In this document: piece by piece, positions 29,401-39,900 of the stretch | Layout of the letters: every line of letters starts with the position of its first letter | How positions within the stretch are numbered: position 1 is the first letter of the stretch | Assembly: GCF_024868665.1 (NCBI RefSeq) | Contig: NC_079900.1 | Location: 23,307,039 to 23,371,038, forward strand | DNA from: Triplophysa rosa | Lineage: Eukaryota; Chordata; Actinopteri; Cypriniformes; Nemacheilidae | Length of the DNA: 64,000 nucleotides | Direction of reading: 5' to 3' | Translations under genes and position numbers: made by a program | Notes under the pieces: generated by a model | The model's database searches: none | What the model was told of the DNA's origin: nothing | What the model saw: the letters and a program-made list of their open reading frames with translations, nothing else

Positions 29401-32400
29401 GGTTCACATGATTGCAGCCTCTATTTACAGCTATTTTTGTGAAATTTTGTTTGTTATACTGCATCTTAAATTTAAAATAACTGTTCTGTTTTAATATACC
29501 CAAGTGTTATAAAGTTTAATATACAGGTTTGTGGCTCTTCATTTCATTTTTTAATTCACCATTGTAATGTGATATTTACTTTTTTAGAAATATCTATGTT
29601 AAAAAATTGTTAATTTGTCATTGTTAATTGCGTTGAATCAATATCACTTTTGCACCTGCAATTAATGTTGAAAAAATGTTGAAATTTCAACAAATCACCA
29701 TTATATTAACTCTTGTATTTTAATGTTAAGGTTTCTTTAACTGGTCATGTTTAAAAGTAAACTTTTCAAAACATCTCTTTCTCGATCAATGTATAAGTGT
29801 TCTTATTATAGCACTACTGTAAACATTGAAAGTGGTAAAAGAGTTGCCTGATCACAATAATGGTGATTTGTTTAAATTTCTAAACAATGTCTACATTGCA
29901 GGTGCAAAAGTGATATTGATTCAATGCAATTAACATTGACAAATCAACTATTTTTTAACATTGATTCAATGGTTGCTTGCTATCTGGGTAATCATTGACT
30001 CGAATCGAGAATCGACTCGAATCGAGAACTTGTGAATCGGAATCAAATCGGAACATCAGAATCGATACCCAGCCCTAGTATAGACACTGTCACGTGATGT
30101 GACTGTCACGTTGATTTACAGATGTGCTCTGATGCCGTGTGAGCAGTCAGTCATTTAGCATAGAGCTCGGATTCATCTGCGCAGAGCAGCAGTGCCAAAG
30201 CACAACCCACGTAAATAAAATAACTTCGCAAATAACTGACATTTTATTTTTCAAACTAAGATGGCAACAAAGTTAAGGACTGCAGCTTAATTTAAAGATG
30301 AGTTGGCTTTATTATTTTAAAAGTATTCATTAAAATCTTAATGAATATGTAACATTTGATTTTTGAATATTAAAATGTTGCATGTTGTATACATAATAAA
30401 ACTGTAATTTCTATTGAAGTATGAAATGTTATATTGACGCCTAAATATAAAATTATTACATTCTTCCATGTTAATTTACTTTTGAATTAAAAATAAATAA
30501 ATAAAAATAATAGTCTGCAAAACATTATTTTTTTACTTTGTTTTTCCCACAGTCGTAACAGCAGCGTTCCATTCATATGATTCACTGTTATCATCTCATC
30601 TGGACTTATTTGCATAATTTTGACATTGCATTTATTGAGATTGCACTGTTAACTTTTAGAAAGGTTTTGCTTGAGACTGTTCCTACATTCATAGAGGAGG
30701 CAGGGAATCATTCACTGCAGGATGACAGTGAAATTCTGCAAGATCCCGTTAAATGCTGAGAGCAGGAATCCAGACACGACAGCACATTCCTGATACCCGT
30801 TGTAACTCGTAACCCTTTCCCAAATGTATTCACATTAATATATAGCCCTTAAAAGAGTAGTTCACTTCAAAATAAGTCCCCCTTGACTTTCCATAGTAGG
30901 AATTAAAAAATACTATGGGAAGTCAATGTGGATTTATTTTGAAGTGAACTACTCATTTAAGAAGTGGGCAGTTATTAATTTACCTATTACTTATTCAGTT
31001 AGGATTTAATCCAAACAGTCCTCCAAATAGTTAATTCTGGAGTAACCTGAGGTTAAGTGATCAAGGGCCCCATAATAATAGTTTATGAATTAACCCTGGC
31101 AGGGTTGAACTCAACCTAGATAACATCATTAGTAACAAATAATGCTGTTTTATAGTTACAGTTGAGCAAATCCTGTCTAATGCAGAATAACATGTTGTGA
31201 CTTTCTAAGCATCACTATAAAGCCCTCAAGGGCTATAGATACAGAATGTTCAATATATGAACATCACAGGGCCAGGTTTATAAAATAATGAATGGACTCA
31301 GTTAAAGACTATGGCTCAAAACTTAGCCCGGCTGCACACCTAGACACCAGCTGTGAGATTCATAAGCATGCACAGGGGTACAACATAAATTTTGGCACGT
31401 TTATTAAAGGGATACTTCACCCAAAAATGAAAATTCTGTCATCATTTACTCACCTTCGAGTTGTTCCAAACCTGTATAAATGTCTTTGTTCTGATGAACA
31501 CAGAGAAAGATATTTGGAAGAATGCTTATAACCAAACAGATCTTGACCACCATTGACTCCCATAGTAGGAAAAAAATATATATTTTTTTTGTTCTGTTGA
31601 ACACAAAAGAAGACATTTTGAAGAATGTAGGACAGCAAACAGTTCTGGGGCACTTTTGACTTACAGTGTATTTTTCCTACTATGGGAGTCAATGGGGGGG
31701 GGAAATGTGTCTGGTTATAAGCATTCTTCCAAATATCTCTCTCTGTGTTCATCAGAACAAAGAAATGTATACAGATTTGGAACAACTCGAAGGTGAGTAA
31801 ATGATGACAGAATTTTCATTTTTGGGTGAAGTATCCCTTTAAAGCAGGATTGTTGAGCTGCCTACCAGGACAGTTGTTTGCCAGCTCAGCAGGTTGAGTC
31901 TACGATGCTGTCTGTGTAGGGGACGCACTAGGTTGTGAGCTATGCTGCCAAAACTGCTAGAACTACGATGTTAAAAAAATGCTGTCTCGAATGCAGCTGA
32001 CTAACTTAGGTTTGGAAACAGAAATGGGCAAATTTCTGTATAGGCAGCTCACTACGTGCTTCTAAAAATACTGAAAATGCTGTGTATACGTAGACAGATC
32101 GGTAAGTTTTGACATTACGGTTAACGTACAGCAGTAGGGGAGCGAAGTCAGTCAAGTCATTTAAAAGCCGAAGCCGGGCAAAACAAATCCCGCTGAATGA
32201 TTATCTCCACAGCATTTGAATATAAAAAAACACTAACTGTGTTTTTAAAATAAAGTCATTTCCGATGACATTTAATTCTATTTCATTAAAACAGTTCACA
32301 CGATATTACTAAAATAACAGTCCACCTAACGAGACTGACTGACGGCTTTAGCTTAGCTTAGCATGCTACCGTAAAGCCTCAGATCAAACGGCGAATCACA

Positions 32401-32557
32401 CTTGCCCTCAGTAAACAGCGCTTACCTCCGCCTCCCCCTCTTCCAGACTCCGCAGACTCCATACAACCAGACCTTGGATCAGCAATATCGTTAAACCAGC
32501 CGCGATTGCGAGTTTATAACGTCTGAGAAGCTTCTGTACACGGGCGCTCGCGACCAT
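8401..32557 (-). CDS. xylt2: Protein O-xylosyltransferase 2 (xylt2), 11 coding exons, complete
   Basis: Golgi type II membrane enzyme of family GT14 that moves xylose from UDP-xylose to serine of proteoglycan core proteins, the first step of the chondroitin and heparan sulfate linker. Exons in gene order: 32426-32557, 13704-14220, 13440-13615, 12497-12699, 11599-11679, 10926-11142, 10356-10532, 9674-9930, 9210-9405, 8800-9133, 8401-8723. All junctions are GT-AG and in phase, giving 870 residues; vertebrate XYLT2 is about 865. Residues 1-44 hold a short basic tail and a signal anchor (about 15-37). The stem is mostly exon 2. The GT14 core runs from about residue 230, with LVVHGRA, WGGASLL and [13 protein letters not shown]. 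The catalytic glutamate of LLPAE is residue 442, the last codon of exon 6, followed by [16 protein letters not shown] and the xylosyltransferase C-terminal domain follow, ending SPDPKSELG...GRIR. The DWD motif known from XT-I reads EWD here. The start is the conserved [10 protein letters not shown]. Intron 1 is 18.2 kb and full of transposons. Confidence 0.97.
14670..15687. mobile_element. 1,018-bp non-autonomous hAT element in xylt2 intron 1
   Basis: Inverted ends TAGAGATGTTCC and GGAACAGCTCTA are flanked by a perfect 8-bp duplication TTTGTAAT (14662-14669 and 15688-15695), which is diagnostic of hAT. Sub-terminal CGATA/TATCG repeats occur near both ends. No transposase frame is visible. Confidence 0.85.
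15696..16333. other. Intronic sequence of xylt2, nothing recognised
   Basis: No exon or repeat ends were identified; the 68-codon frame at 15751 has no resemblance to known proteins. Confidence 0.4.
16500..17632 (+). mobile_element. hAT element with BED/ZBED-like transposase remnant
   Basis: Ends CAGGGGTCACCAAC and GTTGACGACTCCTG are flanked by a perfect 8-bp duplication GCGTATAG (16492-16499 and 17633-17640). At 16803-17045 one frame reads like the start of a hAT transposase of the GTF2IRD2/ZBED type: a KVDAENHVF motif, then [10 protein letters not shown] and GNFKRHYEI, a C2H2 BED-finger pattern. The rest of the transposase is missing, so the copy is dead. Confidence 0.85.
16803..17045 (+). 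pseudogene. Fragment of hAT (ZBED/GTF2IRD2-like) transposase
   Basis: An 80-codon frame beginning [16 protein letters not shown] carries the zinc-finger spacing C-x2-C ... H (in VCLICLE and KRHYE) seen in BED fingers of hAT transposases. It ends before any catalytic region. It is a remnant, not a host gene, because it sits wholly between the hAT ends and target duplications. The family call is from memory of motif patterns. Confidence 0.6.
19343..19573 (+). CDS. Foldback arm A ORF, 76 residues
   Basis: Starts [20 protein letters not shown] and ends with a QFNW tail after an acidic helical middle ([15 protein letters not shown], then [14 protein letters not shown]). The same frame is intact in the second copy of the element at 50088-50318 on the minus strand with only a few substitutions, so it has been under some constraint or copied recently. 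It may be the N-terminal exon of a lost transposase; the function is not recognised. Confidence 0.5.
   Translation: MAGAQLARELLHLANEVDNHASNDYVSFRLDAFIDDLLQIDGEINDKVLPQLLASLQHIQSLCESEGAMVVLQFNW
19988..20069 (+). ncRNA. tRNA-like segment inside the foldback element
   Basis: The segment contains TAGCTTAGTGTG (one mismatch to the pol III A box) and, 44 bases after it, GGTACGAATCC (one mismatch to the B box), bounded by GCGA and TCGC that can pair. The same segment occurs on the minus strand at 49612-49691 in copy 2, where the B-box stem pairs better (GGGTACGAATCCC). It is more likely a captured tRNA or SINE head than a working tRNA. Confidence 0.4.
20237..20461 (-). CDS. Foldback arm B ORF, 74 residues
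   Basis: This is the right-arm version of the arm A frame: it starts [20 protein letters not shown] but diverges after INDKVL to end in LQVLCQRGA. The segment containing [10 protein letters not shown] is deleted relative to arm A. The two arms therefore encode two related peptides with different tails, read toward each other. Confidence 0.4.
   Translation of the reverse strand: MAGAQLARELQHLANEVDNHASNDCVSFRLGALIDVLLQIDGEINDKVLQNLCESGGAKVVTKFRLQVLCQRGA
21858..22911. mobile_element. 1,054-bp hAT MITE
   Basis: Ends TAGGATGGGCGATAT and ATATCGCCCATGCCTA are flanked by the 8-bp duplication CGCATGGC (21850-21857 and 22912-22919). Sub-terminal CGATA motifs are present at both ends. No coding sequence is seen. 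Confidence 0.85.
23591..24795. other. Intronic sequence of xylt2, weak repeat traces
   Basis: No exon was found. The ORF at 23515-23964 (minus) begins inside the transposon end and is not supported. A short AC-rich tract lies near 24060. Confidence 0.4.
24804..26308. mobile_element. hAT MITE interrupted by a second hAT element
   Basis: Ends TAGGGATGTAACGATTCAC and its inverse are flanked by the duplication ATTATAAC (24796-24803 and 26309-26316). Removing the nested 25091-26134 element and its 8-bp duplication leaves 453 bp, matching the uninterrupted 459-bp relative at 62788-63246. Confidence 0.88.
25091..26134. mobile_element. 1,044-bp hAT element nested in a MITE
   Basis: Ends TAGTGTTGTCACGGTACC and GGTACTTTTGACAACACTA are flanked by ATTTTATT (25083-25090 and 26135-26142). 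GGTACC-like sub-terminal motifs are repeated at both ends. Non-coding. Confidence 0.87.
26317..28560. other. Intronic sequence of xylt2 with a truncated hAT end
   Basis: No exon was found. Near 27400-27430 the sequence reads TTTATCGTGACAGCCCTG, the right end of a hAT-type MITE whose left end is not found, so it is probably truncated. Confidence 0.4.
28561..28906. mobile_element. 346-bp hAT MITE, strongly palindromic
   Basis: Ends TAGGGCTGTCAAAAGATTAA, followed by CGCGATTAATCGCAT, and their inverse; duplication GTTTCATG at 28553-28560 and 28907-28914. The whole element can fold into a hairpin. Confidence 0.9.
29115..30077. mobile_element. 963-bp hAT element containing another palindrome
   Basis: Ends CAGGGCTGGGCAA and CCCAGCCCTA are flanked by GTATAGAC (29107-29114 and 30078-30085). 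Between about 29590 and 29980 lies a second inverted repeat (AATCAATATCACTTTTGCAC on the left, its inverse on the right), probably a later MITE insertion. Confidence 0.85.
30853..30956. mobile_element. 104-bp TTAA hairpin MITE
   Basis: Two arms (GAGTAGTTCACTTCAAAATAA and its inverse) form a near-complete palindrome flanked by TTAA (30849-30852 and 30957-30960). Confidence 0.7.
31408..31838. mobile_element. 431-bp TTAA MITE (copy 1 of a family in this window)
   Basis: Begins AGGGATACTTCACCCAAAAA and ends with the inverse, flanked by TTAA (31404-31407 and 31839-31842). The element is almost wholly palindromic. Relatives lie at 45256-45657, 47509-47761 and 63826 to the window end, and an old one near 6985. 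Confidence 0.85.
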
Positions 32558-33902
32558 CTTTCCTCATCCCAGCGAATCGCGTTTAGCTGCGAGTCGCGTC
32601 AACCGCGAGTGATACACCAATGAGAGTCGACTCACTGAATCGCACCGTGAACCGGTAAACATCCTTTGAAATAGGCTTGTGATTCTGATTCAAAGGAATC
32701 GGGGCAATCTGAATCCACGTCCAGAGATAAAAAAGTGACCGAGTGACTGCTTGCTTGCTTGCGTGAAAACATCAATAAATTACAGAAGATACTACAGAAT
32801 AAACAAAAAATATTTAAAAGGAAAATATATTAATTCATAGCATTGCTACACTTGTTACAGTTTGTGATATCCCAATCATTAGATATCCTTACCAACAGGT
32901 AGTTTTCTTTTATGGGTTTTAAAGAAAATAATCATTACATTTTGGAAGAATTTATATGTTAACTGTATATGGTAAACATTCGTCTGTATTTCATTAGAAA
33001 TGATCTTATAACTGAGTACTAATAAACAATATGTTTTGTTATTGCTATTATACATTTGTCACGAAATGATGATAGAATGTTTTTAAAAAACCTACTAGAC
33101 GTGTTATGTTAATAATATTAGTAAATTAATACTTTTCATAATTTATCAGTCTGCACTTCCTTCCAATACATTAGAAACTCCAGGAATGTGGAGTAATTTA
33201 ATTTCACGGGGTAATGCTTTACCGACATTTTTTGAATAACACCCTGATCCATAGGAAAACATTTTTATAAACGAAATAAGTTTTAGGAGATTTCGTCAAG
33301 CTAATGTAAATCTGCGGCTGTTGAATGACGGACAGTTGCGGGACGCTGCTGATAGGCGGCGCACTTTAAAAGCGCAAAGTTCTGTCCGTCTCCAAGACAA
33401 CAAGTACATGTGACAGGAATGTTTATGTGAGGGATAGCCTATAGTAGGACGTTTGACACTGAGGAATTTCGTTGATCAAAAACACATTTTTTGTTTTCCC
33501 TCTCTCTGTGCATTTCTGACAGGATCTAAACAAATGCACAACATTGTTCCTCCAGGCTACTAATACACAGCCTCCTCCTACTACGATGAAGGCTACCTCA
33601 TGAATATTAATTACTCCGTGTAGCCGTTGCCTGGCAACTTGTCCGGAGCGTCCACTCGCGAACCTCATTACTATGCATGAGCAATCGCTTCATCATAGTA
33701 GGATTTGCTGTCCTTTCATGGATGGCAACAATGATCCGCTGCGTCGTGAAGAGTTGGATGTGAGTCGTGACTGATGTTCAGTACTTAACAGTTCAGGGAC
33801 TCGAGCTGCTACTTGATTCTGAAATGAAGCTGAAGGAACACCACTCGTCTCATGACTTATTATGAGAAACTTTGCGTCGCTTTTACGGAGAGATCATCAG
33901 AG
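32558..33902. promoter_or_regulatory. Divergent intergenic region between xylt2 and the membrane-protein gene
   Basis: The two start codons are 1.35 kb apart and point away from each other, so this interval should hold both promoters and 5' UTRs. The segment just upstream of xylt2 and a GC-richer stretch at about 33300-33420 are the likeliest cores. No TATA box was assigned to either gene. The assignment rests on geometry alone. Confidence 0.4.
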
Positions 33903-36900
33903 ATGTCCACTACTGTGTTTCCAACTCTGCCCTCCACGAGCTCACTAGAGGATCAGAGGACAGTCTACGTGGGCGCATGTAAGCAAGTATTCGTGATTTC
34001 TTTTATAAGAACTGAGTTACTAAGCTGATGACGTTGTCACATTTTTTCGTTGTTTAAGATCAACTTTTTGCTTAAAATAATCTTTCAGTATCTGATTCTA
34101 AAATCGTTCTTATGGTGCTATTCATTAATGTCATGTATTTATGTAGATTTAATGCTTTCCAGATTTAAAAATCTTAAAGCATTATATTTGACCAATATTC
34201 CTGTTATTTTGATATTAGTTACATTTATTACACAATCAGAAGTTATAGACATGTTTTCAAAATATGAAAATATGACAAAATATGAATTCTGCAGGCATAC
34301 ATTGTATCAAAAAATGAATGGAGAGCAATAGAGAGGCAATTAATGCAGAGTATACTGTACATGGGAAATAATTAATAGCAGAATTAACACATGTCTGTTT
34401 TTTAGTCTGTTGTGTGGCGTTTTTTGTCTTGATTGTGGCGTTGCTGTGTATCGTGTACCGAAAGATTCCTGTCTGCTGCAAAAAGAGGGTTTATCGGGAA
34501 TCTCGTACAGACATGGTAAGACCTGCTAAGGTGTCTCTCATAGAACTTTGAGATCTCAGTTATTTTGTTTTTCTCAGAATAAGGAGACAAAGCATGCGAA
34601 TCTCCATTTCATTTCATTGCAGTTCATGAGAAGCAATTCAGATATTTAGTTGTGGTTTTTCTTTACTTTTAAACATAAAACATTTTATGACATTTACCAA
34701 ATCTAAATGAAACGTATTACACAGCTGGTAAATGCTGGTCAGGTTACGTCAACAGTAAACAATGTGGTAAACGTGTTTTTTTTATTTTTTTTGCAAATGT
34801 AGAAGTTCTCCCACAATGTTTTCGGTACACTGCGCAAACATGGATTACATATTATCTTTCTTGTAAGGGTCTGCACACTGATTCATCATGAATTCAACCA
34901 AACAATATGACTCAGCTCAGGACACTGTTAACTTCACATAGAACATTATGCAAAGCAAGCAGGACAGGAAGCAACGTAAGCAAGAATAAACAAAAACTAA
35001 AAATGAAAAGCTTTTATTTTTCTAGAGTTTTATTCTAAGAAAATCATCAGCAATAAATTTAAACCATTTTAAAGATTGTCAAAAGTATCATACATCTGGG
35101 AATCTTGACTGTTGACCACAAGCACAAGTTGTCCAGATTCATGCAGGTCAGATCTTTGAGTATGGAAACATCTAAACAAACAGTTAATTGTTAGTGACGA
35201 CTACAGATCAAAACAGTGTCATCATCATCAGCCTGACTATGATAAAGCAGAGTGTTTTACAAAAATAAAACAGTCAGATACTAAGCTGCCATCCGCACAT
35301 CTCTCACCCCGCGTACATTCATTGATGCATGCTCAAGATGGGTAACACCTGGGTAACACCTAACAGGGTAACGTTCATACTCAGCACTTCCTTTTCCTGC
35401 TCTGTTTCTGTCGTGACCGTTCCCTGTGAAGGAACTTTAACCTTATCTTGGTTAACACAGGGAAGCCCCCTCCCCATGTCTATCTTCACCACACCATGAT
35501 GTTTCTGCATTTCCTCTGTGATCTGTTTCCTCTCATCGTAGAGGAGTTTCTTCAACGTTCAGAACTTGTGGAATTTAATAAACGTCCTTCTAGTCCAGTT
35601 TAGTCGGAGACAACGTTATCCATTCATACTGGGTTGATGTCCATGAAACATGTCAGCAGTGCGGGGCTATTAAAACAAAGTTGCATTCGACCGACCTGAC
35701 ACAGCTCAATCTGTGGCCTGAGTTCGGGGCCAACTGTTTTATTATTTTGGTGATGCTTGTGGCATAGAGATACCATTCACTGTAATGTGGATGTGTTCGT
35801 GACTTGGTTTAAAAATGGGTCATTATTGAAAAAATATGTGTTTATGTGTACACTGTGTATGACAAAATGTGTCTTTAATAAGTTAATTGAGTAATACAAA
35901 CAAATTTCTTCTCCATTACCGACTACTGACTAATTGTTAATATATTTATTGAAATATCAAGAATTGACCCATATTGACATAAACTACTACAAATTTGGTA
36001 TTTTGGCAAGTTGTTCATTTGACTCATTTTGATACCCATATATTTTCCTTCTGAGCTATTTGCTCCATCACTGATCATTAGTGTTTTGGTGCGGGTAGGT
36101 GAGACTCGGAGGAGACAAAGGTTGTAGTTTAGGTCAGGCACTGCAAAAGGCACACTGCTGAAGAGGTCCTCCCCCGACTTCAGGCCTGATTTTACACGCT
36201 TTTGGTTTTTCACACATTTCAAACAATAGAAAGTCTCTATTTTGGCAGTCTCCGAGACTGTTGAAAGTGAAAACCAGCGAGGGAAGGTGACCCTTGACCT
36301 CACTTTTACTAAACGTGTCTCTCTGAGTCCCGGGTGGGAGGGGTGATGGGAAAGGTCAACATACGTCACAGTGAGTGATGTCAGGATCTCTGCCATGTGG
36401 AGTCTTTATGGACTGATAAAAGTGAACAGTCTTTATCCCATAGGCTTGTGACGTCACATTCTAGGAAACTGAAATAAAAGACTACAGTGTGCTTATTTAT
36501 TTAGTATTGAATCAACCAATATCAACTCCAAAAGGATAAAGATACTGTATCATCAACTCAATAAACGCTCTACAAGGACATAATAGTTGCTGTAGGTTTG
36601 GGGAGATGTTGGGTGTATTCAAAATAATGAATGTGGCTTAGAAAATATCACAAAAAGAAACAGTTAAATTAACTTAATAAAATATTTTAAAAGCATTTAA
36701 CAGATTTTTTCAGTGGGGCACATAAAAATGGATTTAAGTTTATTTCATGAAAAAAGTTTGATTTTAATATACACTTAATATTTTTGGTGAATTCTATTAG
36801 AAATATTTGAGTTACTCAGACTTACTTCATTTTTTTGACTTACCATTTAAACAGTATATTTCATTGATTTTACAGCTTTAAAATTTACTCACTTTTTTGA

Positions 36901-39900
36901 GTGCAAATTGTTTCACAAAAAATAACCACTTTTTTTTGTTGTTGCAAAAACACTGTGCACTAAAACAGATTATTTGCTAAATTGATAATACAATCTGCTA
37001 TGTTGTTAACATGTACAACCAGTTTATCCAATACGGATAAACTAATTAATTTTCATTATTCTCTGTGGTGATTCTGATTAAACAAAAAAAGGTTTTAAAG
37101 ATTTAAGTCCATTTTTAAATACAAATGTTACATTTTCATTACAATACCATAATCAAGCTTTTTACACATTAATAAAATGATTTTTAAAAATAATTTCACA
37201 AATCTTAATAGTCAGGAAAATATTTCTTTTTTTGTTGAATTTCAGATTTTTACATAAAATGTGATTTGGACGTGGAATTTTGACCCATAAAAAACATAGA
37301 CTACTATATTTACATATACTTTGGGATTTTGGGATATCTGGGGCATTTTAGTCCCTCTTGGTGGCACTTTCCGTCCAGTCCTGATTTATTTCTCTTGTCC
37401 AGCATGTATCGGGCCACCAGCGCACTAATGACTGAGTTGTCGTGCTGTCCGGGTGACATATGGGCCTGTAAAATGAAGCACGATCGTTAAGTAGTACCTG
37501 CCACAGAAACAAGGGTGCCAAACACAGGCGGCCCTTCAATCACACCAGTGTGGGGTTTGTTACTCAGCACCCTGATGACGCAGTAAGACACTGTATTGTC
37601 CCAGGACACAAAGACTTCTATTTAGGTTGGGGTAATCACAGAGTGTCCGGCTGGGCTGGAGGAATTCCTCAGGGTCCGCCTGCCTAATCTAGCTGTGGAT
37701 GGGAGGGGAGGCAGAGGAGGAAGTTGCTTGGTGGTCCACTCTTAAGCAACGTAATTTACGACCGTCCAGAGGTCTAAGTCACTGCACGAGTAGAAAGAGG
37801 AGGAGAGACATGACGGAAACAAATGAAGAGGCGCTTCGGCTGTAGAAACATTGTAACTTGATGGTTTCATTATCTGATGGGGAATCAATCAACCATCACA
37901 CAGTGACGCCCAACACATCACACGTTCAGCCATGCAAACTATAAACTATCATTTGAAAAAGGTTATTAACAGTGATGCACAGAAATATCCGAATATCACA
38001 AGATTTGTGTTTGATTTAACAGGAAGCTCCTCCTCAGTACTACAACAGCAGACAGACTCTTGTTGCTGATATGGAGCAAACACGTGACACGGGTCATGAT
38101 AATGTCAGCGCACAGGTACGCATTTTCACCTGTGTCCTTCAAATTCTACATTTGATAAATGAAATACTTCTAGCTTGTGTTTTGTTTTGTGTGTGGTGGT
38201 CAGGCGGGGTCTTTGTTCCTCATTGGTGTGCCCAGCAGTTACTATCTTTCCTCGCTGGAGCCTCCTCTTCCTCGCCTGCCCTCCTACGAGAGCGTGCGCA
38301 AGAAAGACAGACAACGGCAGATCCACATGATGATAGCCGACCGCTTTGGCCTGAGCGGACCTATCGTGTCTGAGGTGACTTATGATTTAAAGGGGTGATA
38401 TGACATGGCTAAAACAAATATTATGGTTCGTTTTAGATGTAATGCAATGTGTATACACGATTTAAGGTTCGAAAACGCTGTATTTTCCACATACCGTGCA
38501 TGTTTGTATCTCCTCTTTGCCCCGCCTCTCTGAAACGCGCAGATTTTTTACAAAGCTCATGGCTCTGAAAAGCGAGGTGTGCTATGATTGGCCAGTTAAC
38601 CAGTGCGTAGTGATTGGTGGAATACTGCAAGCGTGTGAGGGAAATGTAACGCCTCTTACCATATTTGGAACATCAGGTTCCAAAGCAATTGTACTGACAG
38701 GTACGCCCACCTTACTTGCGTATACATTTGGGCGGTCTTAGTCAAATCATACCATGAACTGACGTAGATTTGTGGGGGTGTGGTTACACGAGGCGTTTCA
38801 GGCAGGTCTGGGTGAGCATTCGCTTTTAGATAGAATGCATCTTTTGTTCCCACAGTTTCGTTTTTGCAATTTTACGTGTCTAATACATGCATGGGCAACT
38901 TATAACACATCAAAGACACAGAAAAACACGTGTTCGTGCCATATGACCCCTTTAATGGTTTTCTATGGTTTGACTGTCCTCATTGTTTATTTTTGAAAAA
39001 CAGAATTGTTTCACAATAAAAATGTACCCAAAAATCTATTTGGATCTTAAAAATGCAGGTTAAGGTACATACGGAATATATAGGCGGTAATGTTTTCCAT
39101 AAGCCTGTTTAAACAGGCTTTTTGGGGACCCGTAATACATTTAAATCATGTCGATTTGTCAGCCATTCAACCACTTACAAAAGCAACCATTAGCCTCCCT
39201 ATTATAACAATTTCATCTCTTAGCGGTGTGTGTCCCCACGGTAAACTGCTTGTCTGCAGGTGCAGTCTAATTGAACTTGAAACGAATAACAATTTGATTT
39301 TCAATATGAGGATAACCCTCAATTTTATGCTCAGTAATATGATCAGATTTGAGAAATGGATGCCATTCACCGCCACACAAACAGGCTCAGTATCATTGTC
39401 CTTCGTTGTTGCCGTGACGCATCAAGTGGCAAGTATTTCTTTGCTGTTGATTTTGTGGCAGAGAAACGCATGAGTACACATGATAATGGAAATTAAGGCA
39501 CAACAAACATCATTTAGCTCCCGAAATGGAAAGGTAAACACTGGAGGAGAATACGGCTCATTGTCTGTCTGCCTTTGCCTTATTCATCTAAGTTTCAGTG
39601 GGTGGATCGATGGCTCACGGGGGTGTGTGACCAACCCATTAACCGTATTATTGAGCTTAATTAGCTTGCTGCCCATTTAAGGGCCGCTGTTAACATGAAA
39701 AACTCACTGTAGCAAATATTACAACATAAGTCAAAATATGAGAATATACTAGGATCACTTGAATATTGCACAACAAGCAAGTGCCAACAAAGTCAAAATA
39801 TTACTGCGTTTAGACGCAAGCGTAGATTTGAATTGTATGTCACAATTTAGAAACACTTGCATGATATTGTGGTCAAATCTGCAAATTGTGCCAGGTCTTA

